From: Mixophyes australis
Lineage: Eukaryota; Chordata; Amphibia; Anura; Limnodynastidae
Assembly: GCA_036250195.1 (NCBI GenBank)
Contig: JAVHZZ010000002.1
Span: 276,698,960-276,762,959, forward strand
Direction of reading: 5' to 3'
DNA: 64,000 nucleotides
Below the pieces are notes generated by a model. It was given only the letters and a program-made list of their open reading frames with translations, ran no database searches and was not told the DNA's origin. A program made the translations under genes and the position numbers. Shown piece after piece: positions 12,494 to 24,127 of this stretch (its first letter is position 1; every line of letters starts with the position of its first letter).

Positions 12494-12508
12494 AAGAGGA
12501 GAGAGAAG

Positions 12509-14349
12509 TAAATGAAAACAAAAAGGAAACCGTTCAGAGCTGTTGAAAGGGAGAGACTGCAAGGTGAAATAGGACACTGAAACTGATAAAAATAAATAAA
12601 TAAGGAGCAGCATAAGGGATGCATAGGGGTGGTAGATCAGTTTAGTGTCAGTAAGAGTAAGTAAAGTGAGGATAGACAAAATGATCAAGGGGAGAGACAG
12701 TTTTACAGAGACAGAGTAATTGGCCAGTAAGAAGAGACAGACACCTGAGGAAAATTGGATATGGAATCTCTGATATTGAGGAGAGAGAGGTGATAAGAGA
12801 GTTCAAAAGGGGATATCCAAGGACTTTCACCCCCGGATGCTGCTGGCCAGACAGATAAATTAAATTACATCACCTTGCATCCAACTTATTGCATAAAACT
12901 TGGTATGTACTGGCCAGGTGAAAAGGATTGCACTGTTACTTACTACAGGTCCTTTCTGAGAATTCAACACACTAAAAATTTGACACTACCAAAGAACTCC
13001 ATAGGGTAGAGTCATTCGTAACGAACTCCTGGGAACCTTTCCGATTGACAGACTTTAATTTGCTAGTTAGAGGCAGATTTTGTTGCAAATACCATTAAAA
13101 TTGTTTTAACAATTCCTTTAATAAGTGTTTAAAATGTTAGATACTAATTCTTAGGAGATGGTAAGATTCTGGTAGTTGTGATTATTCATATTTGTGAGAT
13201 CAGTTTGAAAAATGTTTGAAGGAAAACAATTTATAAATTATTAATGCAACATGACCTTTACCCAATAAAATACTTTCCAATTTCAATCCAATTCTTTCTA
13301 TAACCTTATAATGAAATTAGATTATTCCTTTAAAATGTGTTGAATTATTGGAGTGATTTTCCGGTTGGAGAATATCACCACCTCTCTCTGCATCTGGGTT
13401 GGCGACACACTCTTTCTGTATAAAGAGAGATAATCTACTGGAGAGCACATGAAAGCAACATAAGCTCACATGCTGGTTCCTGATTTAAAACGTTGAAACA
13501 CATATTTGGAGACTATATATGGTTAACCTGAAGCCAAGGAAAAGCCTCTGGCTTGTGGGCAATTAAATATTTTTTTTGCAAGATATTGTCCTATATTGGC
13601 CCACCAACCTTTTAAATAAGTTGATTACTGTAGTAGTAATGTATTCTAAAGTTACTAGGATATTGCTTCCAAATTTGTATATACAGGTACTTCTGTAAGA
13701 TTACAATATTCTTAATTTTTAGTCGTTTTCTTAAGAACAATATATGGAGTAGTAGGCTTCATTTCTATTTTCCAAGGAAACAATAGGGTTATCAAGAAAG
13801 AGTGTCAGATTATTATGCCACCTTAGATCAAGTAATCACTACCCTCTTCAATGGTGAAAAATAGCTACAATGTGCAGATGACCGAAATGTGGCTTTGTGA
13901 TTGACTTATATAAACAAACTGAGAAAGCAAAACACATTTTATTTCAGCTTTAGCCACCAATTATATCATTTGTGTCATCCTAGGTCCAAGCCTATGAGGT
14001 CATTCCATAAATTTAGAACCATGCTCATAAAACTCATAGAGTAACTGTCACAGTGAAGCTTTGTAGATGGTTATCTACAAAAGGAGAATAACTTATATAA
14101 ACTACTTATAACTAAATATTTTAAAGACTACTAGTATTTCAGGAATTTTACTTATTTATTAAGGCCTCAAACAATAACCTTTTTGAAAAATCTGCAAAGA
14201 AATTTCTGGAGTATGAATCTACTACTCAACCAAACACTGCTTTTATCTTTCCCATCCTGGATTTTTTAAGTATATAACTGACTGTATTTAATAAAAGTAT
14301 AATTTCTTTTCCATAATAGTTTGCAATAAATGTAAGTCATTAATATTAC
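12509..14349 (-). other. ACACA: ACACA last intron, 5' part
   Basis: Intron between the LINE and the donor of exon 14350-14486. Begins purine-rich and becomes ordinary AT-rich DNA. No gene, RNA or repeat boundary could be supported. Confidence 0.6.
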
Positions 14350-14486
14350 CTGCGGATTTGTTTAAGAATATAGTCTCTAGAAATGTACTTGATGTTTTCG
14401 TCAACCACGGAGCGGGCACCTTCCTCCTCAGTCAACTGTTTCTCTAACCATTCAACGACATCCTTATTATTATCCCATAGGTATGC
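14350..14486 (-). CDS. ACACA: Acetyl-CoA carboxylase alpha, penultimate coding exon
   Basis: 137-bp exon preceded by an acceptor reading TTTACAG and followed by donor GTAATA at 14349-14344. It encodes 45 full codons plus two bases of a serine codon completed by the exon ending at 7289. Motifs [35 protein letters not shown] and LKQIR match the ACC1 C-terminus as known from vertebrates. The phase agrees with both neighbours: the upstream exon ends on a full codon and this one starts on one. The acceptor lies only 62 bases from the edge of a hAT transposon (14549-17825), so the branch point and polypyrimidine region are confined to 14487-14548 or contributed by the transposon. Confidence 0.96.
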
Positions 14487-15028
14487 CTGTAAATACAAGA
14501 ATTTATATGCTCAATTTGTGATGCCCACATTTAACATTTTATTTAAACTAGGGGTGTGCACTGGCCACTTTTGGTGTTTTGGGTTTTGATTAGCTTGAGG
14601 TTTTGGGTTCTGATTTGTTTTGCCAAAACACCCCACAAAAGGTTTTGGTTCTGATTTTAGGTTCTGATTTTTTTTTAAGAAAAGCATAAAAAGTGCTAAA
14701 ATCCATATTTTTGGTTTTTTTTCACTCCCACACTATTATTAACCTCAATAACATTCATTTCCACTAATTTCCAGTCTATTCTGAACACCTCACACCTCAC
14801 AATATTGTTTTTAGTCCAAAAGGTTGCACCGAGGTAGATGGATGTCTAAGCTAAGCGACACAAGTGGGCGGCACAAACACGTGGACCATCTAGGAGTGGC
14901 ACTGCAGTGGCAGACAGGATGGCAGTTTGCAAGAGTTTGCTAGAGGTGCAAGATGGAATTGTCCTTGGGCCCTCCCACCCACCCTGATGTTGTTGAAATA
15001 GGACATTCGCACTTTAACAAACCAATCA

Positions 15029-15273
15029 GGAACAGTGAACGTAGTTTAATCTCTGGTACTAATATTTCTGGACTGCAGGAACAGTGAACGTAGTTTAATC
15101 TCTGGTACTAATATTTCTGGACTGCAGGAAAGGTGAACGTAGTTTAATCTCTGGTACTAATATTTCTGGACTGCAGGAACAGTGAACGTAGTTTAATCTC
15201 TGGTACTAATATTTCTGGACTGCAGGAACAGTGAACGTAGTTTAATCTCTGGTACTAATATTTCTGGACTGCA
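15029..15273. repeat. Minisatellite, 5 copies of a 49-bp unit
   Basis: Five head-to-tail units starting GGAACAGTGAACGTAG and ending TTTCTGGACTGCA, nearly identical; the third has AAAGGTGAACG in place of AACAGTGAACG. It lies inside the hAT element, just beyond the 3' end of its transposase remnant. The unit is related to the 50-bp unit of the array at 16841-17240. Confidence 0.95.
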
Positions 15274-15909
15274 CTTTTTCGTACTTCTCTGTACATCCTG
15301 GGTATCGCCTGCCTAGTGAAGTGGAATCTCGACGGGATTTGGTACCGGGGACACAATACCTCCATCAACCGTCTAAATCCCACTCCACTGATGGCGGACA
15401 CCGGATGCACGTCTAACACCAACATAGCTGTTACGGCCGCAGTTATCCGCTTTGCAATAGGGTGACTACTGTCGTACTTCGTGCTCATGGCAAATGACTG
15501 TTGTACGGTCAAACGTTTGGTGAAAGACGTAGCGTTCTTACGACTTCCCCTCTGGGAAGATGACCGACTGCCAGCAGCAACAGCAGCAGCGGCAGTAGTA
15601 GTACCGCTGCAGGATCCTCCGGAAGAATCCCGGATTGAAGAGGACTCAGTCATGCCGGTGACATGGCCTGCAGGACTATCTCTGATGGAGATCGTGGAGG
15701 AAGTTGACGAGGAGGGTGTTGGTGGTGTGTATACAACAGGACCAAGGGATTTTAGGTGTCCCTGGACTGCTGATGGTCCTAGCCACAGGTCCTGAACTAA
15801 ACACTGAATTATGAAGGTTCTTCAGGTGACATATAAGGGAGGATGTCCCTAGGTGGCCAAGATCCTTACCCCTGCTTATTTGAGCTTTACATAAGGTACA
15901 TATGGCCAT
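15255..15909 (-). pseudogene. hAT transposase N-terminal relic (BED finger plus start of core)
   Basis: Minus-strand coding remnant in two frames. 15909-15676 opens with a BED-type zinc finger: CTLC, then ICHLKNLH, giving the C-x2-C and H-x4-H pattern that binds DNA in hAT transposases. After a frameshift, 15653-15255 continues with a serine/alanine-rich linker and a segment reading DSSHPIAKRITAAV, LDVHPVSAISGVGFRRLM and CPRYQIPSR, which fits the region following the finger in ZBED-like hAT transposases. Translation then runs into the 49-bp minisatellite, and the RNase-H-like catalytic domain and dimerisation domain are missing. The element cannot mobilise itself. Confidence 0.82.
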
Positions 15910-16357
15910 ACATTTGTTGTCCGGATTGGGATAAAAATAACTCCAGACCGAAGAGGTGGATTTTTTTGGTCTTCTGACCAGGCATGACGATGGGCTTTTT
16001 CATCCCATGGACAACAACTGTTTCCCCCCTGGTGCCTCATTTAAGATAACCACATCAGCATCCTCCTCGTCAAGTTCCTCCTCAGCGCCAGCTACATCAA
16101 TATCCTCCTCCCGCTGTACAACATTGACACCTTAATTAGCCAAATCTGTAACTGGACTGTGGGTGATCCTTCCAGCATATGCAGAGGGTGTGCTGCAAAT
16201 GGTGGAAGGAGCCACCTCTTCCCGTACAGTGATGGGAAGGTCAGGCATCGCAACCACCAACACCCTTGGTCTCGCCTTGGGGATTTGTGATGCCATCTCT
16301 TTAGAAGGCAGAGTTGTTTGCTGTGTTGTTGATGACAGCTTAAGTCTCTTAAATTTT

Positions 16358-16759
16358 TTAGAGGGGGGGGGGGGGAGGAGGAGGGCTTAGATCCTTGGGT
16401 GAAGCTGAACCACTAGTCATGAACACGGGCCAGGGCCTAAGCCGTTCCTTGCCACTCCGTGTCGTAAATGGCATATTGGCAAGTTTACGTTTCTCCTCAG
16501 ATGATTTAAATTTTCTTTTTTTGCTAATTTTAGTGAACTTTGGCTTTTTGGATTTTACATGCCCTCTACTAGGAGATTGGGCATCGCCCTTGGCAGACAA
16601 CGTTGATGGCATTTCATCGTCTATGTAATGACTAGTGGCACCAGCTTCAGCATTAGGAGGAAGTGGTTCTTGATCTTTCCCTACTTTATCCTCCAAATTT
16701 TGGTACTCCATTATATGCAGCACAAGAGAGCGTACCCCTAAACCACACACACTCGGCAA
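16358..16759 (-). pseudogene. Lysine/proline-rich ORF of the hAT element, function unknown
   Basis: A 133-codon reading frame upstream of the BED finger on the same strand, ending in a proline run encoded by a poly-G tract. It has a basic patch (KSKKPKFTKISKKRKFK) resembling a nuclear localisation signal, followed by NMPFTTRSGKERLRP. A plus-strand relic at about 56090-56230 encodes a clearly similar block (NMPFYTRSGKERMMP, with a basic run before it), so this segment was part of the coding region of the transposon family, either an upstream exon of the transposase or a second ORF. No enzymatic domain is recognisable. Confidence 0.55.
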
Positions 16760-16840
16760 AGCCTTTACAAATTATCTGCGGCACAGGAGAGTAGCACTGG
16801 ACTGGAGTTATACAGCAGTACCTAATTTTTGGTACAGCGC

Positions 16841-17240
16841 AACAGTGAACGTAGTTTGAAATTGCAGTACCTATTTTTTGGTACAGCAGCAACAGTGAAC
16901 GTAGTTTGAAATTGCAGTACCTATTTTTTGGTACAGCAGCAACAGTGAACTTAGTTTGAAATAGCAGTACCTATTTTTTGGCACAGCAGCAACAGTGAAC
17001 GTAGTTTGAAATAGCAGTACCTATTTTTTGGTACAGCAGCAACAGTGAACGTAGTTTGAAATAGCAGTACCTATTTTTTGGTACAGCAGCAACAGTGAAC
17101 GTAGATTGAAATTGCAGTACCTATTTTTTGGTACAGCACCAACAGTGAACGTAGTTTGAAATAGCAGTACCTAATTTTTGGTACAGCAGCAACAGTGAAC
17201 GTATTTTTATGTATTGCAGTACTAATATTTATTGACTGCA
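16841..17240. repeat. Minisatellite, 8 copies of an exact 50-bp period
   Basis: Units beginning AACAGTGAACGTAGTTTG recur at 16841, 16891, 16941, 16991, 17041, 17091, 17141 and 17191, then decay (a further degenerate start near 17243). Each unit carries GGTACAGCAGC at its end. It lies inside the hAT element on the 5' side of its ORFs and is related in sequence and orientation to the 49-bp array at 15029-15273. Confidence 0.95.
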
Positions 17241-17390
17241 GGAACAGTGAACCTATTTATATATTGCAGTAGAAATTTTTATAGACTTTTTTTATATATT
17301 TTTTTAATTATTTTTGTATTTTTTTTTATAATTTTTTTTTATTTTTTTTTTACTTTGTAATCATTTTTAAATAACAATGGCCTTAGCAGA

Positions 17391-17550
17391 ACAGAGCCCA
17401 GGACACAGCACCACTGGACTCAGCAGGACAGAGCACAGGACACAGCACCACTGGACTCAGCAGGACAGAGCACTGGACAAAGCACCACTAGACTCAGCAG
17501 GATAGAGCACTGGACAAAGCACCACTAAACTGATCAGCAGGACAGAGCAC
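17391..17550. repeat. Minisatellite, 4 copies of a 37-bp unit
   Basis: Units starting ACAGAGC at 17391, 17428, 17465 and 17502, each containing CAGCACCACTGGACTCAGC or a near variant; the last unit has a small insertion. Third tandem array inside the same hAT element. Confidence 0.9.
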
Positions 17551-18136
17551 AGGATCTCCCAAATAACCACTGAAAATAACTAAGCAGGACAGGGGCACCC
17601 AAACAACCTCCCTCTTCAATGATCGCAGGGAGAATGAAGATGGCGGCCGCGAGCGGGGAATTTATGACATCCGAGTCTCACGAGATCCAACGCGAGACTT
17701 GGATGTCATAGCCTCATTTTGGATTGATTTGGCGGCCGGAAGTACCAGAACAGTGCTCGGATCCCGTCGGATCCGCACTGTTCGGGTGGGCTCGGATTAG
17801 CGAAATCCGAGCCCGCTCATCTTTAATTTAAACCTTATTTGCTATTGCAAAAACCTACCTGTAAACACAAAAATCAAAGTTACTGGCTACTACTGCAATT
17901 CAGTCCAGAACCCTTAACATTTCATTGTATAGTAGTTCAGATGAAAAATATTTTAAAAAATTATATACAGATACTCCTGGTTGATGTGATTTTGCAGTAG
18001 ACGGTGTTAGTAGTATGTCTTTGAGGATGATTGTAACAACATATTTTCGTTTTGTTTTAGGTCTTTATTCTTGTGGACTACTGTGGAATAGAAAGAGTGT
18101 ACGTTGCTTAAATACAAATTTATTGAAGAACCCCAT

Positions 18137-18535
18137 GGGCCTGAGTCATTAAGGAGAGCAAAGCAAAGAAAAGGAGTAACTTTGCACTATGGTGAAACCA
18201 TCTTGCACTGGAGGGAGAGATTTATAGTTGGTGTAGGGCAATGTTGGCTAACCTGTGACACTCCAGGTGTGAAACTACAAGTCCCAGCAAACCCTTCCAG
18301 CAATAAGCTGCTATATATTGGCAAAGCATGCTGGGACTTGTAGTTTCATAACACCTGGAGTGTCACAGGTTAGCCAACACTGGCATGTCCTAGATCACGT
18401 TTAAATTTCAGTTTAAAAATAAAGCTATCAAGTATTTGTGGGCTACATGAAAAAGCAGCCAGTATTTTCCTTACATGCAAAAGAATAACCTAATATTCAC
18501 CCCTTGCATTGTAACATGGTTGGTCCAGGATGTGT
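18137..18535. mobile_element. Palindromic MITE family, diverged copy 2, split by another MITE
   Basis: The left end GGGCCTGAGTCATTAAGG matches the terminal sequence of the 3997-4279 MITE. The right half (18400-18535) keeps the conserved internal blocks, including AAGTATTTGTGGGCTACATGA and TGTAACATGGTTGGTCCAGG, but lacks the terminal GGCCC. The centre is replaced by the nested palindromic element at 18239-18382. Confidence 0.7.
18239..18382. mobile_element. Short palindromic MITE nested in an older MITE
   Basis: A 144-bp foldback: the left arm CAATGTTGGCTAACCTGTGA... is the inverse of the right arm ...TCACAGGTTAGCCAACACTG, and the pairing continues through the CTCCAGGTG and AACTACAAGTCCCAGC blocks, leaving a loop of only about 40 bases. 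Its flanks show no convincing target duplication, so exact borders and superfamily remain open. Confidence 0.8.
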
Positions 18536-18540
18536 TTATT

Positions 18541-18913
18541 GCATTTTGGGGCTTACTTTAATTAATTATCGACAGTAATTTTATTACCATTTCTCTATTA
18601 TACTGTAAGCTGATTGGCTTGAATGGGTTCTTGGTGGTGGCTCACTTTTGCAGGTTACAAATACTAATTACAATAAGAATCACACCAGACTTGAGAAACA
18701 TATGGGTTGGGTTTTGTTATCGTATACATAATGAAAACATTTCTTAGCACATTTTGTAATAAACAAACACAGATTTGACATGTAATAAAGACCGTGACTA
18801 TCCTCGCTTCTTCTCACAATTAATTTAATTAGACACAAATAAGGCTGAACAAAGTACTTTAGAATAAAACTTGAAATAAAGAGGTGGTCCTAAAGTAAAA
18901 TTAAATATCACTC
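18541..18913. other. Intron, nothing recognised
   Basis: AT-rich intron sequence between two repeats; no gene or repeat signature seen. Confidence 0.5.
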
Positions 18914-19010
18914 GCTCACATCAGTCCCTGCCCCATTGGAGCTTACAGTCTAAATTCCCTAACATATACACACACACACACACAGACACAGACACACACA
19001 GACACAGACA

Positions 19011-19050
<40 letters not shown>

Positions 19051-19113
19051 GAGAGAGAGAGACTAGGGTCAATTTGATAGCAGTCAATTAACCTACCAGT
19101 ATGTTTTTGGTCA
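18914..19113 (-). repeat. Fragment of tRNA-SINE-related repeat with internal CA/GA microsatellite
   Basis: Contains CATCAGTCCCTGCCCCATTGG, CAGTCTAAATTCCCTAAC, a CA/CAGA microsatellite, then CTAGGGTCAATTTGATAGC and CTACCAGTATGTTTTTGG. The same series of blocks, microsatellite included, occurs at 29154-29366, which identifies both as copies of one repeat. The repeat reads in minus orientation relative to the SINE at 27332. Both ends are truncated here. Confidence 0.8.
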
Positions 19114-21829
19114 TGTCCCTGACTGCAATACTATTTGTAAGAAATTTATTAAAATAAGTAAAACATAAAAAACTACCACACTCATCATTTAATAAGATTC
19201 ATGGTAGGTGAGATGTAACAGAGGGAATTTTATTGCTAAGTGCTATAACCCTGTAACCAGATTTCCAATGAGGGTTTTGTTATGGTTGTTTTTAGTAGTA
19301 TCTGAGTCACTGGAACTTTTAAAACACATGCTATATTCATTCCAATATCAGCAAAATCTGCAAGATTAAGGCTCCAAACCATTCAAAATGGAGAACCCAA
19401 TCGATTTTAAAGTCAAAGTCTAAACAAAAATGTAACCGTATGTCAATACCAGACAACATAATGGGAATCTTTTCTACACAAATAAGCAGCTGAAACAATA
19501 TATATTTTCAATAAATAAATAAATAAATATATATAATTATATATACATATTTTGAGACTGTTACAAGTAATAAAATGATATTGCATGTAATATCTAGTTA
19601 AAAACACAGAGATCATTTAGATCTACATGCAAGGAATTTTGGGTAGCTATCCCTCAGTTTTCAACTATCCGTCTTGCTGGATGGATGACCAAATTATCAT
19701 TAAGGAGTGTTTAGAACTTAATAGCTACTCTCACTCCTCATTTTCTTTACAAATCATTTAGAAATCAGTTTATTTTGTCTACCACAAAGCCAAGTTACTA
19801 CCATTAGTGCTCATTCATATTTATGCAATTTTGTTTGGGCAATTAAACACAGAGCTCATGTTTTAAAGGCACAATTCTTCTCTAGTATTGCTAAAACACA
19901 ATCTTGACAACAATGAGTGTGGTGCACAGTATCACTGCTGATATGAAGCAAGTCTTTTTTTTTTATGAATTTAGGCACTGCAGGAGATGACTGACCATGA
20001 CTATCACAGCCAGTATTCCAAATGATAATTATACAGCATTTTCAATTTAGATGAAATAATACATATTCACAAACACCTTGGTTTATTTTAATAAACATGA
20101 AGCCAGCTCTCTTTAGCAGAAAAAGGTTGAATTCCAGTATGGAATTACTGGCTACTGAGCTTTGAAGGCCAATGATGATCATCTTTGGAAAAATGTAGCT
20201 TAAACACATAGAAAATAACAAAACTTGCAATCTTAAGGATGTGTAGTTTATTTCTGTTTCCTAAGGACTGGTCAATTGCATAACAATTACTCCATACAAT
20301 ACTCCTTTACAATACAATATCTATATGTTAATCCTAGTCACATACGATCAGGTGGTATTGGGGCTCCAACAGCTAGTGGCTAATTAATATTTTTCCATGA
20401 GCGTCTCACATCAATGAGATTTACAGTCTCCCTGCATTAACAACCAACAATTGGTCAAGGATAAAACTGGATGCCATATGATATCTGTGTGAGTTAGAGG
20501 AGACTGCACATGACTTGTAGTGCAGCTCATAACTTCCCACATTTTCAAACTTCTCCCCAGCAGGATTGGACAAGGACAATACTACTTCTTTTTTAGCTCA
20601 TTGCTCACTGCAAATTTATGTTGGTGGTAGGTGTGCTTTGTGCTGAGGTGCTGTTTTTAAATTAGCACCTTTGCATAACAGCTATGCGCTTTTTGCATGT
20701 AGCCCTTTGCTTAGAACTTAGCTGCCAACGACATTCTGGGGTTCCAGTGAAATGGCAAGAAACCAATTCTTACAGTTCATGGCTACATGTGCCTGCCAGC
20801 TATAATACATAAAATGCAACCTGCCCCTAAGAGTGACTGACATGTTGGCTGCAGTTAGATTTACATTAGACTGATTCTATCAATGCTGACTACTGACTAT
20901 AGGATAGACTTAAAACAGACTTTGTGCAAAAATAAAATACATAATAAATGAATAATAAAAATGATGGTTATTATACGCACACTATTTAAGTGGCTGCTAA
21001 CTGCTTTTGAAAAAAAAAACTTACATTGAGGGACAAATGATGCCCACTGGATCCCAAGACAGTGGCGGCTGCTCACGTGAACAGCACTGCTAAGCTGACC
21101 TGTTCCTCAATGAATCTCCAATCTCCAACTTGTTGGCCTTAATGCCTCTAAATCACATAAGAAAATATTAACAATTCCCCTGGTATAAATAGGCTTACAA
21201 ATAAATATTAATTTGGCAATACCCTAATTCTCCACTAAAGTCTCACTACACTGACTTCACTTTTTAACTAATTCATTGAAGATAGTTACAAGTTACAACC
21301 CCCACTCACTTCACCTCCCTGATTAACCTGGACTGTGTAGGATTTGTACCTGAAACAAAAGCATGTGACAATACCAAAACAACATTTATATTTAATTCAT
21401 GTTGCTGAGAATCAACAAACTCTATGCCTTGTTCTTTACTTTAGAAGCATTTGACATTGCTGTCCATTTTCTCACTGGAATCAGGGCTCCATAATTCCAT
21501 CAAGAGGCTTCCCTCATGATCCCAAGTTCTTCATAAAACATGGCACACTGTATATTTGGCCAAACTTCCTAATTCCTGGTAAATAATGATAAATCACAAG
21601 GGGGGACACTGTATTTCCACATATCAAAATTGTGGGGAGGGACCAGCAATGCTGCTCCATCCTCTCAGGCCCTTTCTTTCCTTTTATAGAAGCAGAGTGG
21701 GGCTCACTTCTGAGCAGAGCTGTGGCCTCTGACCTGGCATTGCTGCCCTCCCCCCACCTATAGGCCCTGTAGACCCTACACTCCCTCTTCCACTGAATCA
21801 AAAACACTTTATATTAATATGTAAATCCC
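19114..21829. other. ACACA giant intron, nothing recognised
   Basis: About 2.7 kb of AT-rich intron without supportable ORF, RNA gene or repeat border. Minor (TA)n and A-rich tracts occur near 19500-19550. Confidence 0.5.
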
Positions 21830-22195
21830 ATAGCAAAAATGTTAACCTTGAATCCTAATTTCAATTTGATCAAAGAGAGTGTAAAAATATCTAGGTATCA
21901 CTACATTCTTTGATTCTCTAGATCTGTATCTTTTTTGTTTTCCTCTTTTTTTTGTCAGCAAAGGGGAGAAGATAGCTTTGTATAGAGGGGAACAAATACT
22001 CCATTTATTTGATAAGAACTGCTGTAGTCAAAATAAATATATTACCTAGAATTATGTACCATTCCCCTACCCTTGTTAGGTCAGTTATTAAAAAAACAAA
22101 AAAAAGACAGAGATCCTCAAGTTTCAGGTTTCTAGTTGGGTTTAGCAGAATAACAGATATTGCACTAACTAATCCATCCTTACCCAATATTTAAC
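21830..22195 (+). pseudogene. Fragment of an L1-like LINE ORF2, C-terminal side
   Basis: Plus-strand translation gives CKYLGI-like sequence near 21875, then KINILPRIMY (about 22030-22060) and, after a lysine run, NPSLPNI (about 22170-22190). In L1/Tx1 ORF2 proteins the order KYLGI, then KMN-LPR-LY, then a LPN motif follows the reverse transcriptase. The piece is short, frameshifted and lacks both ends, so this is a modest-confidence family call. Confidence 0.5.
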
Positions 22196-24127
22196 TACCT
22201 GTTCATATACCACATATTGTCACTTTCCCCCAAACACTTGGTAGACATTAAAAGGGTTAAACTAAAAGAAAATGGTATAGAAAGCATCCTTTGGATTCAG
22301 AAATCCTTCAGGAATATTCCTTCCAATAATCATGACTACACTAGCCCATATTAATACTGATGAAGAGTACATAAATAATCTATTATTTATGTTTCACTTT
22401 ATAACGTATATCAGAATTTAGCCACAATTGAATAAGCACACTGGCTTTGCACAAAGCCCTTCCTTCCCCCACTGGGGAACATGATACTTGATAAACAGGT
22501 TTGGTTAAAGATTAGTTATTTTTTTAGAATATCCTTTGGGAGAGGGGATACTATTTCCACTATGGATCTTTTAGGGTGTTTTTCCTGGGATGTCGTCAAT
22601 TGCATAGAGCTTTTTTTTTATCTCCTCCATCGTCAGTAGGAAGAGGATAAGTGAGAGTTGGTGATCATTGGGGTCCCTCTCTCTCCCTGTTCCTGGATTC
22701 TTATCCATCTGGACTTGACTCTAATAGAACGTACAAAGTCTTTGCTAACCTTCAAACAGAAAATCATTTAGATTTGATTTCTGCTCGAAAATTCATATAC
22801 AGAACTTGTGAAAAGACTTTGTAATAACCTGAAAAAGGATTCTGCTAACCTTGGAATAGAGAAATTGTTAACAATGAATTTTATTCCAATGCTTCAGGAC
22901 TTTAAATAAGATCTAAACAAGTATTACTCCTCGGACTCTTTACAAGATATCTACTTATGGACTTTCTCACGGATTTTGATTATGGACTTTTGAAGATTAC
23001 CAACCGTTCTTGTGGACTTCCTTTGAAATGGATAATTTGTTTTTGTGTGTTCCTTTAAAAACTGTCTTATAATGTTATGTTTTTTGTCACTACAGAAAGG
23101 AGTATATAATAGTACAAAATACAATTAGATAGAGACAATTGATTTTAAGTAAACCTTCCAACTTGTAGTGTCGGATTACCAACAACAGGGGGGATGTGAA
23201 GGAGTTCCTATATGGCCGATGATGATGCAGTCGCAGTGGGCGGAGCTTGAGCCACTCATAATGGCCGCTAGCATTCAACTGCTGTTTACATGCACCGAAC
23301 TTAGGCACAGATTAAGATATGAACTGGCTGAAAGCCAGAGCATTTCAACCATTGGCATTTGGCAGAGAGCATTGCAAACAAAGGAAAAACTTGTGCTCAG
23401 TGATCAGGAAGTCATAGCTAAGAAACACAAAGCAGTGAGTCCTCATTGCAGGCAGTGTCCAGTTGCGTGAGTGTGGCAGAGGTCAACAACTCCCACCTGA
23501 AGCAATGCATTTTGGGTAAAGGTTTATAAGCCAGGGAGGCAGACAAATCATGCTCTTTCGATCACACCACATACACACTTGGAATTTGGGGACTTTTCTT
23601 ACACCTGGAGCCCACAGGACACACACTCCACAGTAAGCGTATACCTTACCTGTCTGTAACTTTTATCTTCTTAGATCAGTCTGTATTACTTTCCTTGCTT
23701 GCATGTATTTCTATTAACTTTCCTTTGAATCTGTATCTGTTAATTTACCTTATATGTATTCTGCCTGCAACTTATGATATACTTTGCTTGCACATATATG
23801 TAAAGTTTATATCTATTTTCTATTAACTCTCTGAATCTTTAAGTAACCTTTTCACACATATTTTACAAAGGCTAGCTTCTCAGGAATGCTTGCTATCTAC
23901 ACTACAACAATGGATTCCCATGCCCCATTTTTCTATCTAGGCAGGACCACATGGTACACACACATGCATTACACACTCCCTCATTTATCTCATGTCTTTC
24001 TCTGTCATTTAATCTTTCTAAAAATAGCGAAAAAGATGCAAACTGCATTATATTACAATAATTAATGACATTGGTTATCATTGTATTATTATTGTGGCGG
24101 ATCCCAGGATCCTTTTACAATATATAT
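22196..24127. other. ACACA giant intron, mostly unrecognised
   Basis: No gene is supported. A stretch at about 23460-23650 has LTR-like features, namely TTTATAAG followed by sequence ending CCACAGTAAGCG, but no partner repeat was found, so it is not called as an LTR. The 100-codon ORF at 23168-23470 has no recognisable domain. Confidence 0.45.

Larger units (their letters stand above)
14549..17825 (-). mobile_element. Full-length but degenerate hAT transposon with perfect 8-bp TSD
   Basis: The element starts TAGGGGTGTGCACTGG and ends GCCCGCTCATCTTTA, with imperfect short inverted termini (TAG-G-TG-GC on both). An 8-bp duplication ATTTAAAC flanks it at 14541-14548 and 17826-17833. The left subterminal region (14560-14680) is made of GGTTTTGGTTCTGATT-like units; the right is GC-rich with GGATCCG/CGGATCC palindromes. 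It carries minus-strand transposase N-terminal remnants (15255-15909), a second minus-strand ORF (16358-16759) and three minisatellites. The catalytic core is absent, so it is internally deleted. It lies in the giant ACACA intron in the same orientation as the gene. Confidence 0.88.

Noticed and set aside
15029..17550. CRISPR-like array
   Set aside because: Units of 49, 50 and 37 bp are contiguous tandem repeats without unique spacers, inside a eukaryotic hAT element.
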